64,000 nucleotides of DNA. Origin: Symbiopectobacterium purcellii (GTDB lineage Bacteria; Pseudomonadota; Gammaproteobacteria; Enterobacterales; Enterobacteriaceae). Positions 29,515 through 38,423 of this stretch are shown one piece after another. The stretch covers positions 62,001-126,000 of the forward strand of contig NZ_CP081864.1 of the NCBI RefSeq assembly GCF_019797845.1. Reading direction: 5' to 3'. A program made the translations under genes and the position numbers. Every line of letters starts with the position of its first letter. Within the stretch, counting starts at the first letter, position 1. The notes beneath the pieces were generated by a model, which saw nothing but the letters and a program-made list of their open reading frames with translations, did no database searches and was not told where the DNA came from.

Positions 29515-31152
29515 ATGGATGCAAAAAACAGTATGTCGCCGAAACAACAACTCTGGCGCTATTGGCGCGGACTGGGTGGGTGGAATTTCTACTTTTTGTT
29601 GAAATTCGCTCTGCTGTGGTTTGGTTATCTGAATTTTCACCCGTTTTTAAACCTGGTCTTCCTGGCGTTTCTGCTGTTTCCGTTACGTGTGGAAGGCATG
29701 CACCGGGTGCGCAATATTATTGCCATTCCTATCGGTATTGCTCTGTTTTATCACGATACCTGGTTGCCAGGAGTGAACAGCATTCTCAGCCAGGGCAGTC
29801 AGGTCGCGGGCTTTAGCGCCGCGTATCTGCTTGAACTGGTGAACCGCTTTATCAATTGGCAGATGGTTGGGGCAGGTTTCGTGCTGCTGGTGGCGTACCT
29901 ATTCCTGTCGCAGTGGATTCGCATTACGGTGTTTACCGTCGCGGCAGTAGCCTGGCTGAATATTCTTACGCTGGGTGGACCCGCGATTGCACTGCTGCCA
30001 TCATCATCGGTGGCTTCCGGAACCTCCGCGCCCTCCAGTGAGGAAAGCGCGCCCGCAGCGGCGACCTTGCCCCCCACCAATGAGAACCTGACGGCCTATC
30101 TTAATCAGTTCTACACGCGGGAAAAATCGCGCGTTAGCGCGTTTCCGGCTGCGCTGCCTGCGGACTCGCAGCCTTTTGACGTGCTGATTATCAATATTTG
30201 CTCGCTCTCCTGGTCGGATTTGCAAGCCATTCATCTCGATACCCATCCGTTGTGGCAACGTTTTGATGTGATGTTCTCCCAGTTCAACTCCGCAACCGCC
30301 TACAGCGGCCCGGCATCGATTCGTTTGCTGCGCGCCAGTTGTGGGCAAACATCGCATCAGGGGTTGTATCAACCGGCCAATCGCGAGTGCTATCTATTTG
30401 ATAATCTGGCTAACCTTGGTTTTAAATCACAGCTGATGATGGATCACTCCGGCGTGTTCGGCAACTACCTCAAAGAGGTGCGTGAAGAGGGTGACATGCA
30501 GTCACAGCTGTTGTCACAGCAAGGTATTAGCCATCAGATCACCTCGTTCGATGGCGAACCGATTTATAACGATCTGGAATTGCTCAACCGCTGGCTCTCG
30601 GGCACCACACAACAAGGTGCTGCGCGTAGTGCTACCTTCTTCAACGTTATTCCCTTACACGATGGCAACCGTCTGGTGGGCACCAACACCTCGGCGGACT
30701 TTGCACCACGTGCCAAGACGTTGTTAGATCAGTTGAATGCGTTCTTTGACGTGCTGGAAAAATCGGGGCGCAAGGTGCTGGTGGTGGTGGTGCCGGAGCA
30801 CGGCGCTGCGTTGGAAGGGGATAAGATGCAGATGTCCGGATTGCGTGATATCCCAAGCCCCAGCATTACCCATATTCCGGTCGGCATGAAACTGTTTGGC
30901 GCGGCGGCACCGCATCAGGGTGCACCGCTTGAAGTCAAAACACCGAGCAGCTATTTAGCCGTTTCGACGCTGGTGTCTCGTCTGGTGGACGGTAAAAACT
31001 TTGTGGCTCCAAGCATTGATTGGGAGGCATTGACGCAGGAACTTCCGCAAACCGAAGCCATTTCTGAAAACGAAAATGCCATCGTTATGCCTTATCAGGA
31101 CAAGGTCTATATCCGCCTCAACGGCGGTGATTGGGTGCCTTACCCGCAGTAA
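29515..31152 (+). CDS. bcsG: Cellulose phosphoethanolamine transferase BcsG
   Basis: BcsG (545 residues) transfers phosphoethanolamine from phosphatidylethanolamine to cellulose. The N-terminal part has about five transmembrane helices; the periplasmic alkaline-phosphatase-fold domain follows a Pro/Ser/Ala-rich linker. The catalytic Ser264 lies in SATAYSGPASIR; the zinc ligands are visible as NICSLSW, PLHDGNR and VVPEHGA. The ATG at 29515 was chosen by position after bcsF and by similarity (YWRGLGGWNFYF). The gene is intact, but with bcsA broken it would lack a substrate. Confidence 0.95.
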   Translation: MDAKNSMSPKQQLWRYWRGLGGWNFYFLLKFALLWFGYLNFHPFLNLVFLAFLLFPLRVEGMHRVRNIIAIPIGIALFYHDTWLPGVNSILSQGSQVAGFSAAYLLELVNRFINWQMVGAGFVLLVAYLFLSQWIRITVFTVAAVAWLNILTLGGPAIALLPSSSVASGTSAPSSEESAPAAATLPPTNENLTAYLNQFYTREKSRVSAFPAALPADSQPFDVLIINICSLSWSDLQAIHLDTHPLWQRFDVMFSQFNSATAYSGPASIRLLRASCGQTSHQGLYQPANRECYLFDNLANLGFKSQLMMDHSGVFGNYLKEVREEGDMQSQLLSQQGISHQITSFDGEPIYNDLELLNRWLSGTTQQGAARSATFFNVIPLHDGNRLVGTNTSADFAPRAKTLLDQLNAFFDVLEKSGRKVLVVVVPEHGAALEGDKMQMSGLRDIPSPSITHIPVGMKLFGAAAPHQGAPLEVKTPSSYLAVSTLVSRLVDGKNFVAPSIDWEALTQELPQTEAISENENAIVMPYQDKVYIRLNGGDWVPYPQ

Positions 31153-31368
31153 TACTTGGTCAATCAGGCAGACTCGCCTTGGGTCTGCCGCCCGCCCTTC
31201 TTGCGCGCTTCCTCCCCTCTGCGCCGGTGCGCCACAGTTCGGATAAAGATGAAATCCCATTGGGGTTATAAAAGGGCATTGAGACGCGCTTAAGCTGGCC
31301 TATACTAGCGCGATCGTGCCCGGTACACCGGGCTACAACTACACAAGCGCCATCGACGGAGAAAAGGT

Positions 31369-32142
31369 TTGCGGCTGAGACGCTCTTTGACAATCAAACA
31401 GATGACGGCGGTTTCCGCTGTGGCGGTGGTGACGCTCAGTCTGTTTATTGTGATACAACTTTTTCACTTCGTGCAGCAGCGGCGTGACGATTATGCCAGG
31501 CAACTGGAGAGCATCGCTTTTTCCGTGCGTGAACCATTGGCGGAGGCGGTGTTGCGCGGCGATGTGGTTCGCGTTGAAGCGATCCTCGATAACCTGTTGC
31601 CCGTGGCATTTCTGAGCCGTGCCGATGTGATGTTGCCCGGCTACCTGCAAACGTTGCACGCACGCTTCCCGAGCGAACGCCCGGTGCCGGCGTGGCTGGC
31701 GCGCGTGTTCAAATTACCCATTCGTATCGCTGTGCCGCTTTATGCGCTGCCGCAGGCACCGGCATCGGCGCCGCTGGCGACGCTGGTGCTGCAAGCGGAT
31801 TCCTACCGTATGTTTCAGTTTATCGTCAGCACCTTTTCCATGCTGCTGGCGACTTACTTCTTGCTGGCGCTGATCCTCTCTGTCGCCGTGACCTGGTGCA
31901 TCAACCGCTTGATGATTCATCCGCTGCGGGCGGTGATCGCCGAGTTGCAGGCGGTACCGACGGAGCAGCTATTACAACACCGTCTGACGCCGCCAAAACA
32001 TCATCAGGATGATGAACTGGGCGCGTTGGTGCGCAGCTATAACCTCAATCAGCAGCGGTTAGCGCAGCAGATAACGGATGCGGATGACGCCGCTCAATCT
32101 AACACGGATGCTATGACACCCCCCAAAAAATCGCAGCGATAA
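31369..32142 (+). CDS. HmsP/PdeK (YhjK)-like sensor truncated after its HAMP domain
   Basis: This 257-residue inner-membrane protein starts at TTG 31369 with a good GGAGAAAAGG site. It matches the N-terminal half of HmsP/YhjK: transmembrane helix 1 in SLTIKQMTAVSAVAVVTLSL, a periplasmic sensor from LFHFVQQRRDDYARQLESIA to about residue 140, transmembrane helix 2 (STFSMLLATYFLLALILSVA) and a HAMP segment ending DDELGALVRSYNLNQQ. Full-length homologues (about 650-670 residues) continue into degenerate GGDEF and EAL domains. Here only a polar tail follows and no GGDEF/EAL remnant is visible in the next 300 bp. It is therefore a deletion product or a solo sensor; phosphodiesterase activity is not possible. 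Confidence 0.75.
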   Translation: MRLRRSLTIKQMTAVSAVAVVTLSLFIVIQLFHFVQQRRDDYARQLESIAFSVREPLAEAVLRGDVVRVEAILDNLLPVAFLSRADVMLPGYLQTLHARFPSERPVPAWLARVFKLPIRIAVPLYALPQAPASAPLATLVLQADSYRMFQFIVSTFSMLLATYFLLALILSVAVTWCINRLMIHPLRAVIAELQAVPTEQLLQHRLTPPKHHQDDELGALVRSYNLNQQRLAQQITDADDAAQSNTDAMTPPKKSQR

Positions 32143-32468
32143 TCGCGCACATTCCTGTTACCGTCTGATAACACTAACTATTAACCTTATAAAATAAAGG
32201 TATTTTAATATTTCAATTGTATTTTATGGCTTTTTTTACTTCTTTGTAAGAGTGGACTGGTTATATTAGCGTTATGTGTTGCAAAAAAATGGCTTGTACG
32301 TTTGTTTTTTGCATTCTCGCTGATGTGATTCAGCTCTTATTTTTAACCTTGTGTTCACAAACTAAAGTTATAAAACATTTCCACTCTGTTACCGCAATGT
32401 TACTTTTCGCCGCAGTCACAGAGGCGTCGTTTGCGACCCTATGTGTTTCCCTACCATAGGATAAGTAT
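32143..32468 (+). promoter_or_regulatory. Upstream region of dctA
   Basis: This AT-rich 326-bp region follows the truncated HmsP-like gene and should hold the dctA promoter. A half-conserved CRP-type site (TGTGATTCAGCTCTTA, 32324-32339) and a small palindrome TTGTGTTCACAA are visible; CRP and DcuR control of dctA is known in E. coli. A short open frame at 32274-32459 has no supporting ribosome-binding site and is not annotated. Confidence 0.4.
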
Positions 32469-33758
32469 ATGAAAGTGTCTATTTTCAAAAGTCTTTATTT
32501 TCAAGTTCTTACAGCGATTACGATAGGGATCCTACTAGGACATTTCTACCCGGAACTGGGTGCGCAAATGAAACCGCTGGGCGATGGATTTGTTAAACTG
32601 ATCAAGATGGTGATTGCCCCCGTCATCTTCTGTACCGTGGTGACCGGTATTGCCGGTATGGAAAGCATGAAGTCGGTAGGCCGCACTGGCGCTGTCGCTC
32701 TGCTCTACTTTGAAGTTGTCAGCACCGTGGCACTGATTATCGGCCTGCTGGTAGTCAATATCATGCAGCCGGGTGCAGGCATGAACGTTGATGCGTCCAC
32801 TTTGGATGCCTCTGCGGTAGCGGTCTACACCCAACAGGCACAACAACAGGGCGTGGTCGCGTTTCTGATGGATGTGATTCCTGCGAGCGTGGTGGGTGCG
32901 TTTGCCAGTGGTAACATTTTGTAGGTGTTGCTGTTTGCGGTGATGTTTGGTTTTGCGCTGCATCGTTTGGGTGAGAAAGGGCGCGTCATTTTCAACGTGA
33001 TTGACAGCTTCTCACACACCATTTTCGGCGTGATCAATATGATCATGCGTTTGGCTCCGATCGGCGCATTCGGGGCGATGGCGTTTACCATTGGTAAATA
33101 CGGCGTCGGCTCACTGGTGCAATTGGGCCAGTTGATCATCTGCTTCTATATTACATGCCTGCTGTTTGTTTTCCTGGTGCTGGGCAGCATTGCCCGCGCT
33201 ACCGGATTCAGCATTTTCAAATTTATCCGCTATATCCGTGAAGAACTGCTGATTGTGCTGGGGACCTCCTCGTCAGAATCCGTACTGCCGCGCATGCTGA
33301 ACAAGATGGAAAAAGTGGGGTGTAAAAAATCGGTGGTGGGTCTGGTGATTCCTACCGGCTACTCCTTCAATCTGGATGGCACCTCTATTTACCTGACCAT
33401 GGCGGCGGTGTTTATTGCGCAGGCTACCAACAGTCATATGGATATCTGGCACCAGATTACGTTGCTGGTGGTGCTGCTACTCTCCTCGAAAGGTGCCGCT
33501 GGCGTCACCGGTAGCGGGTTTATCGTGCTGGCCGCGACCATTTCTGCTGTCGGGCATCTGCCGCTGGCGGGTCTGGCGCTGATTCTGGGTATTGACCGCT
33601 TTATGTCAGAAGCGCGTGCCCTGACCAACCTGGTGGGTAACGGCGTGGCGACAATCGTGGTTGCCAAGTGGGTGGGCGAGTTGGATGAAAAGCAACTGGA
33701 AAGCGAACTTTCCGGGAATAAAAAAGACGATACGTCTGCACCGACTGTACTTTCATAA
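32469..33758 (+). pseudogene. dctA: C4-dicarboxylate transporter DctA with amber stop at codon 152
   Basis: DctA is the aerobic proton-coupled importer of succinate, fumarate and malate (DAACS family). Codons 1-151 end in FASGNIL; TAG at 32922-32924 stands where E. coli has Gln (FASGNILQVLLF). The same frame then continues intact to 33758, including the re-entrant loop [26 protein letters not shown] and [16 protein letters not shown] single C-to-T change (CAG to TAG) explains the stop. AGGATAAG precedes the ATG. The N-terminal fragment lacks both hairpin loops and the substrate site. Amber suppression or a sequencing error cannot be excluded. Confidence 0.9.
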
Positions 33759-33828
33759 CGTGGTTTTACCCTGCGCCATCCCCCCGGTGGTGCAGTGATG
33801 ACGGGCTATCCCGTTCTCGCTTCTCATG

Positions 33829-33868
33829 ATTCCCCGTGATTGCGGCTTGCCATCACGGGGAATTTTTC
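33829..33868 (+). terminator. Rho-independent terminator of dctA
   Basis: ATTCCCCGTGAT (33829-33840) pairs perfectly with ATCACGGGGAAT (33852-33863) around an 11-base loop and is followed by TTTTTC. It lies about 70 bp after the dctA stop. Confidence 0.85.
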
Positions 33869-34166
33869 ATAAGGTTGCGGCCAGGCAATCGCGTTGTGCA
33901 CGGTCTGTATCGGGGGCATAACGATCAAAAACCGCTTATTGGTCATCATTTCGTCTCTATTTCCAAAATTATTTCATCGTATTGAGTGACATAGGCAAAA
34001 GTGTGCGGTCTAACGTAAGGGTAAACTGATCGCTCTGATTTCCCCGTAATACCTCCGCTGGCGCATCCTGAAAGGGACAGGCGTATTGGGCGGTGAGAGA
34101 GTGCACAGGTCTTATTGTAACAATCATCTTTTACTGTGTTGGATAGTCAGTTAAGTAGGGGTTCAC
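33869..34166 (+). other. Intergenic region upstream of yhjJ
   Basis: This region of about 300 bp lies between the dctA terminator and yhjJ. It must contain the yhjJ promoter, but I see no convincing -35/-10 pair or repeat. Confidence 0.4.
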
Positions 34167-35657
34167 ATGCAGGGCACCAAAATAGGGTTCTTAGTTGGTG
34201 GAGTGTTGCTGGCGTTGGCTGGTGGCAGCGTGCAAGCTGAAACACTACAACCCGATCCTGCCTGGCAGCAGGGAAAGCTGGATAATGGCTTCACGTGGCA
34301 GCTACTGACCACGCCGCAGCGTCCTGGGGATCGGATTGAATTACGTTTAGTGGTTAACGCAGGTTCGCTGGCTGAGAGCGCTCAGCAGTCGGGCTTTGCG
34401 CACCTTATTTCTCGTTTGGCACTGACGCCGGGCGATAATTTACCGGTTGCACAGCTTCCTTCGTTGCTGATACCGGAGGCTAACGGTGCTAAGCCGCTGC
34501 CGCCCGTTTTCGTCTCGTATGATTACACCTCCTACAACCTCAGTTTGCCCAATAATCGGCCTGAATTGCTTAAAGATGCGCTGAATTGGCTGGCAGAAAC
34601 GGCAGGGGGCATCAAGATTGATGATGGCAGTATCGCTAACGCGTTACGTATCCCCGATCAGGTAGTCAGCGTTCCGGCCGATCCGCAGGATCCGACATGG
34701 CGCTATCGCTTGAAAGGATCGTCTCTGCTGGCGCACGATCCGGCACAGAATGTCAAAGCACGGCCAACGGCTGAAATGATGTCGCAGTTCTACAAGGCCT
34801 GGTATACCCCTGATGCGATGACGCTGTACTTGGTAGGGCATGTAGAAAGTCGCCAGATAAACGAGCTTATCAGTAAAGCGTTTGTCTCGCTGGAAGGCAA
34901 ACGCGCGACACCGGCTCCTATGCCGACGCTCGCACCGCTGCCTGCGGAGCCGATTGGCTTTATGCTCGATAAGGCGAAACGCGATACGCTTTCGCTGGTC
35001 TGGGATATGCCTTGGCACCCTATCCGCGAATCGCAGGCGCTCACCCGCTATTGGCACAGCGATGTGGCGCGTGAAGCGCTGTTCTGGCATGTGCAGCAGG
35101 CATTGGAAAAGAGTGGGCTTAAAGAAACCAGCGTGCGCGTTAACTGCGATGTGTACTATACCCGTGCGCAGTGTGGCATCCATTTGGACAGCCCCAACAG
35201 CGAGAACGCCGAGGCCGCGGTGACCTTCCTGGCAAAAGAGCTGGTGACCTTGCGTGACAAGGGGCTTACGCAGCAAGCGTTTGATGCGCTGATAGCGCGC
35301 AAGAGCGACGAACTCAGCAAACTGTTTGCGACCTACGCCCGTACCAGCACCGATGTGTTGATGCAGCAGCGCTTGCGCTCGCAGCGTAACGGCGTGGTGG
35401 ATATTGCACCGGAACAGTATCAGAAGTTGCGTCAGGCTTATCTCTCTGAACTGACGCTACCGTTGCTGAATCAGGAACTGCACCAGCAGCTTTCTCAGGA
35501 AACCACGCTGATGCTCAAACAGCAAAAGGGTGAGCAGGAAGTCAACACCAAGGCGTTGTATGAGGCGTACAGTAAAATCATGACCCCTCCGGTTGCGCTG
35601 GAGGCTACATCGACCGCACCGTCGGAAGCGGCGGCGCAGACAAAACCAGTGCAGTAA
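34167..35657 (+). CDS. yhjJ: M16-like periplasmic protein YhjJ (inactive peptidase homologue)
   Basis: YhjJ (496 residues; E. coli 498) resembles M16 zinc peptidases but lacks the HxxEH zinc motif; the corresponding stretch here is SGFAHLISRLAL. A signal peptide ends near VQA|ETL (residue 23). The central RYRLKGSSLLAHDP and ARE-ALFWHVQQAL segments and the C-terminal DIAPEQYQKLRQ match the E. coli protein. Its role is unknown. It shares a bidirectional terminator with the convergent kdgK. Confidence 0.93.
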   Translation: MQGTKIGFLVGGVLLALAGGSVQAETLQPDPAWQQGKLDNGFTWQLLTTPQRPGDRIELRLVVNAGSLAESAQQSGFAHLISRLALTPGDNLPVAQLPSLLIPEANGAKPLPPVFVSYDYTSYNLSLPNNRPELLKDALNWLAETAGGIKIDDGSIANALRIPDQVVSVPADPQDPTWRYRLKGSSLLAHDPAQNVKARPTAEMMSQFYKAWYTPDAMTLYLVGHVESRQINELISKAFVSLEGKRATPAPMPTLAPLPAEPIGFMLDKAKRDTLSLVWDMPWHPIRESQALTRYWHSDVAREALFWHVQQALEKSGLKETSVRVNCDVYYTRAQCGIHLDSPNSENAEAAVTFLAKELVTLRDKGLTQQAFDALIARKSDELSKLFATYARTSTDVLMQQRLRSQRNGVVDIAPEQYQKLRQAYLSELTLPLLNQELHQQLSQETTLMLKQQKGEQEVNTKALYEAYSKIMTPPVALEATSTAPSEAAAQTKPVQ

Positions 35658-35683
35658 TGAGCCTGGTTGTTATCTCGCCCAAT

Positions 35684-35715
35684 AAAAAGGGAAGCCATCT
35701 GGCTTCCCTTTTTCG
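35684..35715. terminator. Bidirectional intrinsic terminator between yhjJ and kdgK
   Basis: AAGGGAAGCC (35687-35696) and GGCTTCCCTT (35701-35710) form a perfect 10-bp stem with a 4-base loop. A T run follows on the plus strand and an A run precedes it, so it works in both directions. Confidence 0.92.
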
Positions 35716-35731
35716 CTGTAGCGCCCTGTTA

Positions 35732-36664
35732 TCAGGCTGGCATGGCATCCTGCGGGATGATGGCACCACGATACTGAATCACCGTGCTGGCAGTCAGGTG
35801 ACCGCGCTTGGCCGCCGCTTCCGTCGAGCCGCCGCACAGACGAACTGACAGATAGCCTGCGCTGAAGGAATCACCCGCCGCAGTGGTATCCACTACGCGC
35901 TCTTTCGGCAATTTCACCGCCGGAACATCCACTAACGGCTGGCCGTTTTCAGAAATCAGGCAGGAGTCTGCGCCGCGTTTAATGACCACTTCAGACACAC
36001 CGAAACCGTGTGTGCGTGCCAGCACGGCATCCACCGGCTGTTCGCCCCACAGCATGTCTTCGTCATCCAGTGTCAGGAAGGCGATATCGGTGCACGCGAG
36101 GATGTCACTGTAGGCTTGCTGTGTCTCTTCTTTGCTTTGCCACAAGCGCGGACGGTAGTTGTTATCGAAAATAACCTTGCCACCGTTGGCACGGCAGGCA
36201 CGCAGCAACGTCAGCAAACGCTGGCGGCTGGCAGGGTTAAGGATCGCCACGCTGATACCGCTCAGGTAGAGATAGTCAAAGGTGGCCAAACGCGCGCAGA
36301 TGGCATCGGCATCTTTGCCGTCCAGCCAGAAACGCGCGGCGGCGTCATTACGCCAGTAGTAGAAGGTACGCTCACCGGTATCGTCGGTTTCAATGAAGTA
36401 CAGGCCCGGCAGCTTGTTGTCCAGACGCTGAATCAGTGATGTGCCAACCTTCTCTTTTTCCCAGGCCGTCATCATTTCCGTGCTGAAGCTGTCCGTGCCC
36501 AGTGCGGTCACGTAGTGGACGCCCAGAGCGTCGGTATTCACCTGGCGAGCGACATACACGGCGGTGTTCAGGGTGTCGCCACCAAAGCCGCGGTTGAGAT
36601 CCGCGCCCTTTTGCGACAGTTCAATCATGCATTCGCCAATCACGGCAATGTTTTTAGTGGTCAT
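35732..36664 (-). CDS. kdgK: 2-dehydro-3-deoxygluconokinase (KDG kinase)
   Basis: KdgK (310 residues; E. coli 309) phosphorylates 2-keto-3-deoxygluconate, the inducer formed from pectin and hexuronates, so it also lowers KdgR inducer levels. The PfkB family signatures are intact: GFGGDTLNTAVY near residues 27-38 and DTTAAGDSFSAGYL near 258-271 with the catalytic Asp. A KdgR-type operator lies about 100 bp upstream. It converges on yhjJ. Confidence 0.97.
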   Translation of the reverse strand: MTTKNIAVIGECMIELSQKGADLNRGFGGDTLNTAVYVARQVNTDALGVHYVTALGTDSFSTEMMTAWEKEKVGTSLIQRLDNKLPGLYFIETDDTGERTFYYWRNDAAARFWLDGKDADAICARLATFDYLYLSGISVAILNPASRQRLLTLLRACRANGGKVIFDNNYRPRLWQSKEETQQAYSDILACTDIAFLTLDDEDMLWGEQPVDAVLARTHGFGVSEVVIKRGADSCLISENGQPLVDVPAVKLPKERVVDTTAAGDSFSAGYLSVRLCGGSTEAAAKRGHLTASTVIQYRGAIIPQDAMPA

Positions 36665-36760
36665 CAGAAGCTGGCCCGTTCGAAAAAGTGAAGAAAAAGG
36701 TCATCAAAAAAGAGAGCAATGGGCTCCAGTCTCAACGTTCGCAGGCATTGAGTCAATAGT

Positions 36761-36780
36761 CTTAAAACGATGTTTTATTT
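36761..36780 (-). promoter_or_regulatory. KdgR-type operator upstream of kdgK
   Basis: The plus-strand stretch CTTAAAACGATGTTTTATTT is a near-palindrome matching the core of the KdgR box (GAAAC-NN-TGTTTC, here AAAAC-GA-TGTTTT). kdgK is an established member of the KdgR regulon in Dickeya, and the site lies in the kdgK leader/promoter region about 100 bp from the start codon. This points to a pectinolytic relative. Binding itself is inferred. Confidence 0.7.
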
Positions 36781-36844
36781 TTTCATGACCTGGATCTGGA
36801 AAATTGACCACTCCCGATCCTTCTGGCGCTCAACGCACGAAATA

Positions 36845-37048
36845 TCAGGACTTCGGCTTGCGCAATTCGGTGACGCTTTCACCGCCCATCCCCCAGTTGT
36901 CGGTATCCACTTCATCAATGATAACGGTGGTAGTGGCCGGATTTTTACCCATAACGTCGACCAATAATTGGGTGACGCCTGCAATCAACTGGCGCTTTTG
37001 CTCTGTGGTGGCGCCATCGCGCGTGATTTTGATGTTAACAAATGGCAT
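36845..37048 (-). CDS. 4-oxalocrotonate tautomerase family protein
   Basis: This 67-residue protein has the tautomerase-superfamily hallmark: Pro immediately after the initiator Met (MPFVNIKI), which becomes the catalytic N-terminal base. The TTTVIIDEVDTDNWGMGGESV segment forms the rest of the site. The natural substrate is not known. It starts 19 bp after yhjD ends and may be co-transcribed with it. Confidence 0.88.
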   Translation of the reverse strand: MPFVNIKITRDGATTEQKRQLIAGVTQLLVDVMGKNPATTTVIIDEVDTDNWGMGGESVTELRKPKS

Positions 37049-37066
37049 GGGATCTCCCGTTATTGG

Positions 37067-38047
37067 TTAGCGTGGTGTGTCATCTGCTGATTTATCGCCT
37101 TTATAGTTCGCCGTTGCAATCCATGCCGCACAAAACAGCGTGAGGCGAGCAAAGAAGTAGAAGAAGGCCATCAGGCCAATCACCGAGCCAAAAGCGGCCC
37201 CGGACGGGGTGCTGGCGAGTTTTGGCAACGCGACCGTCATGGCGAATTTGATGGCCTCAAACCCCACGGCGGCAAGCAGCGTGCCGCGCAGCAGCGCTTT
37301 GTGCTTCGGCTTGTGGCGCGGCAATATCATGAAAATCCAAAGGAACACCAAATAGTTAGCGGAAATAGAGATGGTGAGTGTGATCACGCGCAGCAGGGGC
37401 CGCAGCCATTCGATGCCTTCTAGCCCGAGTGCAGAAACGATGGCACTTTGTGCCGTACCCGCCGCCGAAGTGAGAAACATCGTAATGGTTAGCGCGATCA
37501 ACAGCCCTATCAGGGAGAGAAAATCCCGCACGTACTGAAAATAGATTTTTTCTTCTTCGTGCGGCTTGCGTTCCCATACGTCACGGGATTGGGCGCGGAT
37601 CGCTTCACGTAAATTACCCATCCAACTGATACCGGAATAGAGCGCGATCAGCAGCCCGGTGACACCAACGGTGGTGCGCTGTTCAACGGCGGTCTTTACC
37701 GTATTTTTTAATGTCAGCGCCAGGTTGGGATCGCTGATGCTGTTGACGATGCGGTCAATCAACTGCGTCAGCATATCGGGGTTGGAGGCGAGCACGAAAC
37801 CGACAGTAGCGAAGGAAACCATCAAAATCGGGATCAGCGACAGAAAGGAAAAATAGGTGATGGCAGCGCCAAACTGGTTTCCCATGCGATCGTTGAAACG
37901 CTCCCCGGCACGGATCAGGTGTGCAATGCTAGGGATGGCCTGAACCCGTTGTGCAATACGCTTACATCGGGAAAGCCATGAAGACGTCACCTTCTGTGCT
38001 GATGACGCGGTGGATGTTGAACGATGCGGATCGACCGGTGCGGGCAT
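37067..38047 (-). CDS. yhjD: YihY/BrkB-family inner-membrane protein YhjD
   Basis: YhjD (326 residues with the ATG at 38047, preceded by AGGAGG; E. coli 337) is a polytopic inner-membrane protein. The conserved RFNDRMGNQFGAAITYFSFLSLIPILM segment and the ending FGSVIGLMAFFYFFARLTLFCAAWIATA match E. coli. In E. coli a point change in YhjD suppresses loss of lipid A flippase function, so an envelope lipid role is suspected. The upstream extension of the frame is rejected in favour of the strong ribosome-binding site. Confidence 0.9.
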   Translation of the reverse strand: MPAPVDPHRSTSTASSAQKVTSSWLSRCKRIAQRVQAIPSIAHLIRAGERFNDRMGNQFGAAITYFSFLSLIPILMVSFATVGFVLASNPDMLTQLIDRIVNSISDPNLALTLKNTVKTAVEQRTTVGVTGLLIALYSGISWMGNLREAIRAQSRDVWERKPHEEEKIYFQYVRDFLSLIGLLIALTITMFLTSAAGTAQSAIVSALGLEGIEWLRPLLRVITLTISISANYLVFLWIFMILPRHKPKHKALLRGTLLAAVGFEAIKFAMTVALPKLASTPSGAAFGSVIGLMAFFYFFARLTLFCAAWIATANYKGDKSADDTPR

Positions 38048-38423
38048 CCGTTTCCTCCTGTTCAATGAAAAGCCGACGCCTGTAATCAAGGGGTTATATA
38101 AATAAATTTAACCGTAAGCGTCGTACAGCGATGGATTGATTATAACCAACAATCGACAGAGGAAGGCGTTCTTTGTGTCTTTGATAGGTTTGCTGTGTAA
38201 GCTGGACGATAAAAACGTGCAAAGAAAAAAATCAGGATGACCTGCGCCATAATTCAATCTGTAAAAGATTTTACACTGAATAATCACTCAAGTGATGATA
38301 TGGCGCACATTTACGATGAAAGCGTGTTGACGCTTGTTTATACTCATTAAAGACCGCTTGAGGTCTGTTTGGTTGGCGCTATTGCGCTGATGCTGCCACG
38401 CCGTTAATCGAGTAAAACCTTTC
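38048..38423. promoter_or_regulatory. Divergent region yhjD/yhhS with TGTAAAA-GA-TTTTACA palindrome
   Basis: This 376-bp region between divergent genes is AT-rich. The one clear element is TGTAAAAGATTTTACA (38260-38275), two 7-base arms around GA, a plausible repressor site. No consensus promoter was identified for yhhS, and its ribosome-binding site is weak. Confidence 0.4.

Noticed and set aside
32274..32459. 61-codon frame upstream of dctA
   Set aside because: No ribosome-binding site, Cys/Phe-rich composition of AT-rich spacer, and position in the dctA promoter region.
25129..32924. Programmed stop-codon readthrough or genetic-code change as explanation of the TAA and TAG codons
   Set aside because: Both TAA and TAG are used as normal stops by intact genes here, the contexts share no common motif, and TGA/selenocysteine is not involved; mutation or sequencing error is simpler.
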